This document shows positions 49,601 to 57,889 of a DNA stretch of 64,000 nucleotides, one piece after another. This DNA is from Beroe ovata (taxonomy: Eukaryota > Ctenophora > Nuda > Beroida > Beroidae): NCBI GenBank assembly GCA_946803715.1, contig CAMPET010000015.1:339903-403902 (forward strand). The letters run 5' to 3'. The notes below the pieces were generated by a model that worked only from the letters and a program-made list of their open reading frames with translations, had not been told where the DNA came from and made no database searches. Position 1 is the stretch's first letter; each line of letters starts with the position of its first letter. Made by a program: the position numbers and the translations under genes.

Positions 49601-52600
49601 CAATCATATAACTGTATTCTTGTGTGGATAACACAATGTAATGGAACACTTTTTACCCTGTATGCTTTGATTATGATGGCTCAATCGCCTGCACCTGATC
49701 AGCTGCAATCAATGCTTTACACGTGCTGAGTCGCTATGGAAACCCACTTTTCCGGTCACGAGAGCTGAATGCTACACTCAAAATTCACATAGCACTCATT
49801 TCACTTTCATATTTTGTGTTGAAGCATGTCGATGTTTTCCTAGAAACTGGTATCAACGAAAATGGAAACGTGGAGAATAGCATGTGGAGAATGATTGAGG
49901 AGGGTTCTCATATAATTTTGATCACGTGACAGCGTTACTCTTTACTGAAAATATTTTTCTTTACTGTTCTCATTGGTAAATCGCTGTCATGTGACCGAAA
50001 AATTTGTGAACCCTCTCCAAATAAAATACCATTCTCTACTTCACACTGAGTATCCTGTCAGGGTTCCGATGGTGAGCTGAGCGAGGAGGACTCCGATCCT
50101 GTAGCAGAGTCAGTGGGTAACACGGCTGCTGGAGCAAGTGCATCAAGCCGGGATGACGCGGAGGGAGAAGATGACGCGGAGGGAGAAGCCGAAGCCACCA
50201 AACTCGACGCAATAATGCGTCAGTCAGCAGCTGTGTGGGGCATGTCCAGTACCAAAGCCCAGGTTTCTGATGTTCGTGATATGTCAGATAGGCGACCGTG
50301 ACAACATACGCTTTTGGAAGCGTACTGCACGAGCACATACAGCTTGGGTGTTCATTCAGAAATATCTCAGGCAAAGGGTTGCAATTGCTATGATGGATGC
50401 ATTGAATCCTCCTGCAGTTGCAAGAATGGTATCGCTCTAGGGTGTACCAAATTCTGCAAGTGCAAAGGGGATTGCAAGAGATATGCTGCAGAAACACGGA
50501 CTAAAAGAGAAGTGACACTGTGTGGGTGCAAGGGGAAGTGTAACACCAGGTCGTGCAGGTGCTACAAGGATGGAAAAGTATGCACAGACAAGTGCAAACA
50601 CTGTACTGGGAAGGGGGCGTGTACAAACGTGGTAAGTGCCACTTCAGCCCAATATTGTTTATTTGAGAAGCGGTCGCCGGTCGGTAGTATAACACTTCAA
50701 TCGCTTTCCAGGCATCAAACAAAGTTGAACCGGAGACAAGACACCGGGTAAGTTGGCCTGGTCGCATTTAAAATGGAAACACTGAAACTTTCATATGGAT
50801 AAATGCCATTTGACCCATGCATGACACTTCAGAGAGATACTGATGATGACGACGAGGAGCCTGTAATCCACAAGAAAGCTAGAGTCGAGCAACCTATGTG
50901 AGTGTTTAAGTAAATTATAATATAGGACCCTGTTGTTGTCTTTCCTGTGACTAACACCAACAAATTTCATGATATAGTAAATGGAACTAAACACTGCTAT
51001 TTCAGCATAATCAGGAACATTTACTCAAAGAGCTCCACCAAGAAGTGATGACAATCAATGGAAATAAGAAGAGTAACCCCTGACAACACCTGAAGTTGTC
51101 CTGTTTCTATGAGGAATCGCCACTGACAACACCCGATCTTGCCCCGTTCCTAAGCTGTAAGCTATGACAACACCTGATGTAGCCTTGTTGATATGGAGAA
51201 TCACCCCGGACAACACCCGAAGTTGCCCCATTGCTACTGAGAATCGCTCCTGACAACACGTCCTGAAGTTGTCCTGTGGCTGCTATGGAGAATCACACCC
51301 TGACAGCACCCAATCTTGCCCCGTTTCTATGCTGTAAGCTATGACAACACCCGAAGTTGCCTTGTTGATATGGAGAATTGTACCTGACAACACCTGATTT
51401 TGTCACCTGTTTAGCAGGAATCAACTCTGAAAACTCCGAAGCAACCGTTTGATATGGTAGGTGTGGCTGCTCCATAAGAATACCCCTTTCGCTATGACAA
51501 GCAAATACATTCTTCATTTTGTTACTTTTTCATAGTGAAAGCACACTTTTTCAGCAAGAAGAAGACCTATCATGATACCATGGCAACCGGATTTCTGGAA
51601 TGTGACCAGATAGAGTTCGGACTTTTTCCTGACCCAAAACTGCTATCTCCTGATCGACAAGGCTTTATAGATTGAATAAAGAGAGTTTCATTTAACTATG
51701 GAACAAGATTTTTACTTCTCATGCTCGATGATTTTGATGAATTTCTAGGGCAAATCATCATGACTCAGCGCGCGCGCGCGCGCTTCTCCCAGCAATGGCG
51801 ACAAAGTGACCGGCCAACTTCAAATACGCGAACTATAATTGTGTCCATGAAGCTGGAAGGAAAGCTTTTCCAAACGGAGATAACCCACGAACGTGTTGTA
51901 GTCGTGACAAACAAGTCGTGACAAATCCTCACTTACCGATCGTAGATGCAAGTCCAATCTTTAGGCACAGAGTTCTCCTCGTGCTCCCTCAGCATCTGTC
52001 CCATCTCGCTGATCTTGCTCTGGATGTACGCCTCACTCAAGTGACCATCAATAAAGTCGCTAATACGTGTTCCCAGCTGTATGATTTGGATCTGGAACTT
52101 ACTCAGACTCTTCAGATCACCTCCCCAAAACTCAAGCTTCTCCTTGAGGAGCGATGCTTCCTTTTCAATTGCTCGTTTAGCGTCCTTGTCTACCTCATTC
52201 ACTGGAACTTTTGATTTTGTCTCTTGGAATATCCGCTTTTTCTTGCTCTCCCTTGAAGCGACAAGGGATTCAGTTGACTTAGGTTTAGGAGGTGCTTTCG
52301 CTTTGACGGGAGGAGGCTTCACTCTGACCCTCGTCATTGATTCCGTTCTATTCTCGATCTTACTATCGTCTTGGAACGGTTTCTCCTGCTTAGGGGGTAT
52401 GACCAACGGTTTTTTGCACAGCTTCTGCTCCTCGACACGCTTCTGAAGATGAATCCGAGCATTTGTAAGTGCAATTTGTTGCTTTTTCCTCTTTATCTCG
52501 GCCGCTATCTCCGTTACAGTCCGCTGTTTCCCGGAAGCTGTGTGAGTGGGGACCGTTATTTTCGGTCGTTTAGAGGCGAGGGCAGGGGGAGACGCTGGCG

Positions 52601-53237
52601 GAGTTGGAGATGACGGTTGTTCCTCTTCTGGTGATGGTGCTTTCTTCACGGTGAAGGTTAATCGTGCCGAACCCTTCACGGGAGGAGAAGCCTTACGTTC
52701 CTCTTCGCTCTTCAGGAAGTTGAATTTCCCTATTTTTCCGAAACTCCCGTCATTGACATCGATAGCTTTCTTCCCGTTAGTCTCGCTCTCCAGCTCGATC
52801 CTCGGGTTTTTGCGGGGAACAGCAGGTTCGGGTTGGGTTGCTGCCAATTTCTTTCTCTCTTCCACAGCCCTTTTTCTATCTTCATTAACTTTCTTCACCT
52901 CTTCGCACCGAGACCGCCACTCCTTCAATGCCGTTTCTTGAGACTTCAGGTCGCTGTCGTAACACTCGGGTTTAACCTGAGAGGTTTAACCTGGATTAAA
53001 TTGCAATTATAGGCAGCTAAAGTCTTCATATAACGTTACCCATTCTATTATCACATTGCTTACCCAAGTTACTTCCTGAGTAACGGTATGCCAGTAATAT
53101 GGATGTTTAGTCGTATCATCGAGACACTCCTTCCAAACAAGCAAGTCTGGTTCCTCCGGCATTTCCTCCATCTTACTCAACTCGATATCATCTATCTCGG
53201 CTAAGAAATTGTCTAGTTCGGAGTCAAGCTCCTCCAT
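40633..53237 (-). CDS. FNBP4: FNBP4-like protein (formin-binding protein 4), interrupted by a transposon in an intron
   Basis: FNBP4 is a nuclear, proline-rich protein with two WW domains that bind proline-rich partners such as formins. Exons: 53064-53237, 51937-52976, 45380-45459, 44778-44847, 42082-42322, 41564-41672, 41350-41458, 41190-41266 and 40633-40735, all phase-compatible. The start at 53237 is tentative because a longer N-terminus could splice in at 53245. WW1 runs VWKECLDDTTKHPYYWHTVT to EVTWVKP. WW2 is split: PKDWTCIYDR in one exon, then EEKKYRYTNKNTGKSQFTHP in the next, after a 6.5-kb intron that contains the transposon. An acidic SSDSDSDKDDD segment, a long Pro-rich segment and PPPPPPDDG follow. 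The last two exons resemble the W-rich FNBP4 C-terminus only weakly, and the stop was not found. A zinc-finger gene lies in intron 42322-44778 on the same strand. The 3' part of exon 42082-42322 is duplicated at 41875-41974 by an apparent assembly error. Confidence 0.75.
41801..42179. repeat. Direct duplication of about 175 bp flanking a single N (likely two alleles)
   Basis: 41801-41974 and 42005-42179 match closely, including the FNBP4 donor and the coding end of exon 42082-42322. An N at 41975 separates them. The first copy would be a truncated exon and is best read as an unmerged allele. Confidence 0.75.
42409..42475. repeat. Short tandem repeat, about 23 bp
   Basis: ACGGTTATGGACGGTAAACA followed by TGT, in roughly three units. 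Confidence 0.65.
42971..43747 (-). CDS. C2H2 zinc-finger protein, five fingers, intronless
   Basis: A single open frame of 258 residues. The first 130 or so residues are low in motif content, Ser-rich and acidic. Five C2H2 fingers follow at the C-terminus: CDQC...HRKTH, CDKC...HLASH, CPIC...HMLIH, CGEC...HIGLH and CEFC...HVYNVH. Linkers are not the TGEKP type and the fingers are spaced like those of REST/ZNF-type invertebrate proteins (CxxCxFxT/A). DNA binding in the nucleus is expected from the family. The gene sits whole inside an FNBP4 intron, on the same strand. Orthology cannot be assigned. Confidence 0.85.
   Translation of the reverse strand: MLATLTNSSERYPETEQPLRLCISGLYSLKGVVDFNDSDETVKEGLRSLFSPLKRNDSSDVSNCDSRLIPVYSQGPVDATQSTRCESAMRQREGMSTDSARSLVIKTVSSRKVLQCDQCDFCTNSLKYLSAHRKTHNIKLLSCDKCSFATKYPNTMKRHLASHSNFGQGLICPICSHVSTQKGNLTMHMLIHLKERPYKCGECNFASRQLVQLKRHIGLHEPHKDRPFKCEFCSYASKTKGTTTKHVYNVHLRSAVKR
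45688..45714. repeat. Left terminal inverted repeat of the transposon
   Basis: 27 bp, preceded by TA (45686-45687). It matches the reverse complement of 51807-51833 with one mismatch, at base 3. Confidence 0.85.
46311..51048 (+). CDS. Transposase, DDE (IS630-Tc1-mariner, DD89E) with two C-terminal CXC modules
   Basis: Exons 46311-46953, 47052-47205, 47303-47419, 47626-47801, 47962-48106, 48180-48256, 48339-48493, 48577-48661, 49171-49271, 49341-49457, 50062-50262, 50371-50631, 50712-50747, 50833-50897 and 51006-51048 join to 2376 nt, 791 residues plus stop, with every junction GT-AG and in frame. An in-frame TAG just before 46311 fixes the start. Residues 1-215 are basic and Ser-rich; a helix-turn-helix-like region follows (LVLDAFYEKHPDA). 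Catalytic residues are D317 (YQDETWVNKNH), D428 (VLVVDRASYH) and E518 (HCELNPIELIW), with 89 residues between the last two. The long D-to-E insert containing GDIVDWL and ELVDM is, from memory, the hallmark of the Sailor (DD82E) group. Residues 658-744 carry two tandem Cys clusters with identical CxC-x3-C-x4-CxC spacing, like tesmin/TSO1 CXC domains. The tail is acidic then basic. No stop or frameshift is seen, so the enzyme looks functional. Confidence 0.85.
48690..49110. repeat. C-rich minisatellite with assembly gap (N 48755-49012) in a transposase intron
   Basis: Both sides of the 258-N run consist of units like TTTGTGCCCCC and TTTTGCCCCC. It lies wholly in the intron between the exons ending at 48661 and starting at 49171. 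The gap does not touch coding sequence. Confidence 0.85.
51060..51410. repeat. Tandem array in the transposon's 3' region
   Basis: About six to seven diverged units of roughly 50-60 bp, each containing TGACAACACC, a CTTGCC or GTTGTCC core and a TATGGAGAATC-like end. It starts 12 bp after the transposase stop and may be part of the 3' untranslated region or a subterminal binding array. Confidence 0.6.
51807..51833. repeat. Right terminal inverted repeat of the transposon
   Basis: 27 bp, followed by TA (51834-51835), reverse complement of 45688-45714 with one mismatch. An alternating CG run (51768-51782) lies just inside it. Confidence 0.85.
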
Positions 53238-53628
53238 CCCGGATTCTGGGGGATCAGAGTCTTAATTTAGATGAGGTATCTAGAAACAAACGTCGTACAA
53301 ATAGATTATTGTCAATAACGGTTGAAGTTTGAAATTTCCAGCCTTATCATCTCTTACCGAAGTTAATGTCTGCTATTTGATTTAATATGTCGAGGAGCAA
53401 CTATCGTCGTGAAGTTCAGATGTCGTGTGATCAGGAGCAAACATTCCCATCCTATTGAAGGAAGAAGTTAGTCATCCGAATTCAGGGGCTGATATTGATA
53501 TGAAGAGACAAACATACATTGGGTACATAAGTCGAACGGAGTGGGAAGGAATGGGGCCGTCTTCTCTAAAAAGCAATGACTAGATTAGGCTTCAGAATAA
53601 ATAAAATTCACTAAAAAGTCCAGCAAAT

Positions 53629-54084
53629 TTACAATCTTCGGCCTCTTCGTCCACCCTTCCTTCTGGTAGAGTCAGTAGGGATGGGAGTGACATCCTCGAT
53701 TCGTCCAATCTTCATTCCAGATCGAGCAAGAGCTCTCAGAGCATTCTGAGCTCCAGGTCCGGGGGTCTTGGACTTGTTTCCGCCGGTGGCCCTCAGTCTG
53801 ATGTGAAGAGCGGAAATCTTGAGGGCCCTGCACCTCTCAGCAACATCCTGAGCAGCCAACATAGCGGCATACGGCGAGGACTCGTCCCTGTCTGCCTTCA
53901 CCTTCATTCCCCCCGTGACTCGGACTAGGGTCTCCTTGCCGGACAGATCCGTGATGTGGACGAAAGTGTCGTTGAATGAGGCGAAGATGTGAGCCACGCC
54001 AAATACTTCCTCTCCTTCCTTGACTTGGGGTCCGAGGGAGATGTTCGTTTCCTCCTTTGCGGTTTTACCTTTTCTTGGGGCCAT
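53629..54084 (-). CDS. RPS14: Ribosomal protein S14 (uS11)
   Basis: Small-subunit ribosomal protein of the 40S platform. The frame is one exon of 151 residues, the length of the human protein. It starts [12 protein letters not shown] and carries the conserved [37 protein letters not shown] and the basic tail [13 protein letters not shown]. No intron is present, unlike the usual animal gene, and no disabling change is seen, so it appears to be a functional copy. The upstream neighbour ZRANB2 ends about 660 bp away on the same strand. Confidence 0.97.
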   Translation of the reverse strand: MAPRKGKTAKEETNISLGPQVKEGEEVFGVAHIFASFNDTFVHITDLSGKETLVRVTGGMKVKADRDESSPYAAMLAAQDVAERCRALKISALHIRLRATGGNKSKTPGPGAQNALRALARSGMKIGRIEDVTPIPTDSTRRKGGRRGRRL

Positions 54085-54746
54085 GATTACTACTGATCTA
54101 ATGGTAGGGGAATGATGTTATGTTCAAATCTAATATGTACTTAAATAGGCAGTTATAAGAGATAAGATAATAAGAGGTGAGATAGCAAAATTGAAATTCA
54201 ATGACACGCAAAAAGATATGGAAGATACCAATGGAAATTAAACAGCGGAACAGGACAATTCTCATCTGAAAAAAATGTCAGTGCACATTCATATATGCGC
54301 ACAAACTGGCGGAATTTGAGATCAAAATAGATGTTCTATCAAAAACTGCTGTCCTTTGTCCACGTGACGATCTTTTCAGGATTCCTTCGCACAAAGTAAG
54401 ATATCATCTTATCTTATGATCTGAATACACTTCAAACAATATTCCTGCAGGGAAAATGAAATGGATAAGGAGAGAGGAGTGGTTATGAAATATTTGAAAC
54501 AAGTCATTTTGTCATAGTTTGGGTAGAAATGTGATGGTAATCGGATCCGTTGAACCAAACCTTTTCTGATCGACCTGGAAAAGGATAGATTTTGAGATTG
54601 GGCGATTGTAAATAGAGCCACTTTTGTCGAGAAGGGTAGCTATTGGCACAGCTCTTTAATGCCTGTGCGAAGTGCGAATCACAGAGGTTTTCATGGGAAA
54701 ATAGGGGAAGTTGGTGAGCCGCAAGTACCACCTACCGTACCACACT

Positions 54747-56695
54747 TCATCGACTGTAGCTGCTAGAATTTCTCTTTCTCCTTCGTCTGTCGTCACGTGA
54801 TCTACTTCTCTTGTCACGTGATCTACTTCTCTTGTCACGTGATCGACTTCTCTTGTCTCGTGATCTATTTCTCTTGTCACGTGAGCGTTTTCTGTCTCGA
54901 GATCGTTTTCTGTCACGTGATCGTTTTCTGTCTCGAGATCTGCTTCGACTGCTGCTCTCACTGGATGAACCACTACTGCTTCGTGATTTTCGCCTCCTAT
55001 CTCGCCTCTTTGACGCCCGTTCCGATCTACTCCTAGACCGACTCCGTTCTTTCCTCACCCGGTCTCCCGATCGAGATCGATGTGACGATCTGGTCTCGGA
55101 ATTCTTTCTCCCACTGTCCTTACTGATGGACCGGCTACGTCGATACTTCTCCCTGCCTCCCGAAGTTTTTCTCTCTCGACTTCTCGATTTGCTCCGAGAT
55201 GAACGGCGTTTGCTTGATCTAGACCTGTTAGCGATAGAATTTCGATTAAAATTCAAAAGTTTGATAATTTACCCCATGGCGATATTGACTTTATTTCCCA
55301 AGAGATATGTACTAGGATGAGTTGTACTAACCTGCTTCGTGATCTGCTTTTCGATTGTTGTTTGTCCTTTTTCTCCGCATCCGCATCATCACTCTCGGAA
55401 CTGAAGAGATGGATAAATTCCATCAGATCGCGCGGTCTTTTATCAAAGATCTTTGATAATAATGTTACCTCTTCTATGAAACGTTGTTATGAAAAATGGC
55501 AATATTGCAATCGGCTACATTGTAATCGGCCTAATTTCTGCTGGGTACCCATAATGAGTGGATGCAGCCCGTTAACAACTACAGAAAACAACCCGGACAC
55601 GGTATGGGAGAAAGCATGGTCGTATTTACCTGGTAAAGAGTTGTACCTTACCTCCCCTCTTCCTCGCTGTCGTCGAGTGCGTATCTCGACATATCCTCCT
55701 CGGCTCCCGAAACCTCCTTCTCTTCCTCCTCCGTGGCGGTGGTGGCGGAGGGAGGGACGGCGGCCGCCACGGGCGGACCACCGGAAGTCGAGTTCTTACG
55801 GGCCTTCTTCAGACGACCGAACTGCGGAAAATCGATTATGTGAGGGTTAGTTTAACCAGGAGAATGGAATAAACCAAGGATTAAGGAGACTGTCAGTTGT
55901 AATTCCCAGCTACGATATTAACTACACTCACATCATCGTATTCGTCGTCACTCTCTACCTTCTCCTTGTACTCGACCACGCCCCTCTCATTGAACCCACC
56001 CCCTGCACCTGTCCTCTCCTCCACCTTGCCAAACTTGGGGGCGTGGCATATATTGCAGTCTAGGGAGAGAGAGATGAGAGTTTGATTATGGTGGAGGAGT
56101 CTGTGCTAATTGAAAAAAGGAGGGGGGGTTATATTGGGTACGATAAACATAACATATAATAATAACCTCATTTAAGTTCTCCTTGGAGGCCCCTCAAGAT
56201 AAGTAAATTGCATTGTAAGTGATCTTAGCTGTTGCCAGTTTTACGACCACTGGTGAAAAGTAGAATGTTCTAGGGAATTATCACCTGATCGTCGAGCCCA
56301 GTTGACATTCCCACAAGTTGAACACTGCCAGTCCTCAGCCGAGAAGAGGCCCTTACTCTTCTCAGCCATGTGCTTCCCAATACTCAACCCACCCAACTTG
56401 ACTTTGGACTTATTGAGGGGCTTGGGGGCTTTGCATCGGTTACATTCCAAACGTCGAGCATAGTTTATATTACCACACCTGTGTAAGTGTGTGTGTGTAT
56501 GTGTGTGTACTGTGTGTGTGTNACATCGGAACTGTTCCATCTAACATGTCAAAAAACGTCAATTATCGGCCACGGTTGAAACATCTTGAGCTCTTCTTAC
56601 CCCTCCTCCTCACAAGTCCAGTCTCCCTCCGATATCTTGAATCCTGGCATTCCTCCACCCCCCGACCCGTTCCTAGTCCGCTCTACTTCATCCAT
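54747..56695 (-). CDS. ZRANB2: ZRANB2 (RanBP2-type zinc-finger splicing factor)
   Basis: ZRANB2 binds single-stranded RNA 5' splice-site-like motifs and influences alternative splicing in the nucleus. Exons 56601-56695, 56285-56478, 55932-56059, 55652-55821, 55332-55400 and 54747-55224 join to 1134 nt, 377 residues. Finger 1 is GDWTC-EEEG-CGNINYARRLECNRC, split across the first intron. Finger 2 is DWQCSTCGNVNWARRS-DCNIC, split across the second. The conserved linkers AEKSKGLFSAEDW and VEERTGAGGGFNER are present, followed by DEYDDFGRLKK, an acidic stretch with MSRYALDDSEEE, and an RS domain of about 160 residues with repeated RSRDK units. Intron 1 contains a TG microsatellite ending at a single N (56522). 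The N-terminus is longer than in human (MDEVERTRNGSGGGG). The RS-domain codons create repeated TCACGTGA in DNA. Confidence 0.93.
56482..56522. repeat. TG microsatellite ending at a single N, ZRANB2 intron 1
   Basis: (TG)n with AC and TATG interruptions, just upstream (minus sense) of the exon 56285-56478 acceptor. Confidence 0.8.
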
Positions 56696-56867
56696 ATCAC
56701 AGCTATAAACATATACATTTGGAGATTAGAGTCTTGAATAGGAACCTTTGATAATATCATAAGGTGAATGGAAGTAACTAGAATACAGGTAAGTTTTTGA
56801 TATGATAGAAAAGAATAAGACGAGAGTCAAACAACGCTTCAATAAATAAAAATTTCCTGATTAAAAT

Positions 56868-57260
56868 TTATTTCCCGTTTCGCCTGCATGATCCAAGTTC
56901 GGTCTTCTTCTTGCCGCTGACCTTCTTCTTCCTGTTCTTTAACTCCTTCCTCTGTCTTCGTCCACCGGTCTTGTCCTTCTTGGGTAGGAACCTGGCCAAC
57001 CTGTACTTGGGTTCGATCTTCTGGAGAGCATCCACACTGTCATAGATCAGAGCAAAGCCGGTAGATCGGCCGCCACCGAAATCTGTCTTGAATCCGAAGG
57101 GCATGATAACATCAGCAGTAGTTCGGTACATCGTAGCCAGCTTCTCCTTCAGCTCATCCTTGCTGAGATTTGCTTTACCAGGGTGAATGATGTCAACAAC
57201 CATCTGTCTCCGGCTCAGGATTCGGTTCGTGATGAACTTCCGTGTTCTGATCGTTGCCAT
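56868..57260 (-). CDS. RPS24: Ribosomal protein S24 (eS24)
   Basis: 40S ribosomal protein required for pre-rRNA processing. The frame is one exon of 130 residues starting [15 protein letters not shown] and containing [32 protein letters not shown] and EPKYRLARF, then a Lys/Arg-rich tail. Human eS24 starts MNDTVTIRTRKF; here the extra residues are replaced by MA, and the ATG in frame is well placed. The stop codon overlaps a minus-strand AAATAAA, which may also serve as polyadenylation signal. The ZRANB2 start lies only 172 bp downstream of the stop. Confidence 0.96.
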   Translation of the reverse strand: MATIRTRKFITNRILSRRQMVVDIIHPGKANLSKDELKEKLATMYRTTADVIMPFGFKTDFGGGRSTGFALIYDSVDALQKIEPKYRLARFLPKKDKTGGRRQRKELKNRKKKVSGKKKTELGSCRRNGK

Positions 57261-57889
57261 ACTGGACTTGACTACTGCTTGACATAAGAGAATGGGTGAG
57301 GGACCGATCATAGCAAAATATTAAATGCAGAAACCAGGTAGTAAGTTTGTTTAGACACCCGCAGTTTTTGACCAGAGACGATAATGGAAACATATCATGA
57401 TCAAAAATTTATTAAAGAGTGAAGATAAACATGAAATGATAATCTGTGATATTGGGGAAAGGTCACAAAATTGTCGTATCGTGTGACAAATGAGCAGCTA
57501 GATATCGTCGCCAAAATAAAGGAGGACTGTCAGGTAATAAGGATATTTGTGACCCATTCTCAAAAGCAACTTTCTAAATAGTTACAACTTACAAATAAAC
57601 TGAGTATGTAAATAGTGTCTTGGTCTACACAATACAAAAGCATTCAATACGTCGCCAACTCTGGCATACTTGATCACTTGATAGAATACAATTATCACTC
57701 TCTTGTGATAGAAATCTGGAATAACATTGAATAGGAAAAAAGTGTATTAGGAGCTGGAACCTCAAACATCTTCCAATCCCAATTCGTCCTTCCGATTGAA
57801 GTAATCAACAAAGCACCCGATTCCATTCTTTTCTGAATTTCACTGTCTTTTGTTATCACTAGCACACAAATCTTACCCCACCCTGAGGC
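57261..57889. other. Intergenic spacer between CDC5L and RPS24
   Basis: About 630 bp, AT-rich, no open exon seen. It must contain the RPS24 promoter and the CDC5L 3' untranslated region. No canonical TATA box stands out. Confidence 0.5.

Larger units (their letters stand above)
45688..51833 (+). mobile_element. 6.1-kb TA-inserting DNA transposon (IS630-Tc1-mariner type, Sailor-like), apparently intact
   Basis: The element is bounded by 27-bp inverted ends matching at 26 of 27 positions. The left end starts GTACGCGTATTTGAAGTTGG, the right end as reverse complement GTTCGCGTATTTGAAGTTGG. TA lies immediately outside both ends (45686-45687 and 51834-51835), the target duplication of the Tc1-mariner superfamily. 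It carries one plus-strand gene, a complete 15-exon transposase (46311-51048). A C-rich array with an assembly gap lies in one intron, a tandem array lies after the stop, and AATAAA occurs at 51675-51680. Both ends are followed by CpG-rich subterminal DNA. The element is inserted antisense in the FNBP4 intron; removing it leaves an intron of about 330 bp, normal for this genome. The near-identical ends and undamaged frame suggest a recent insertion. Confidence 0.85.

Noticed and set aside
50314-50370. Extension of the CXC frame upstream to 50314
   Set aside because: It depends on a non-ATG start; the in-frame join from 50262 to 50371 explains the CXC exon better.
54797-55320. Long plus-strand frames opposite the ZRANB2 RS domain
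   Set aside because: They are antisense shadows of Arg/Ser codon repeats.
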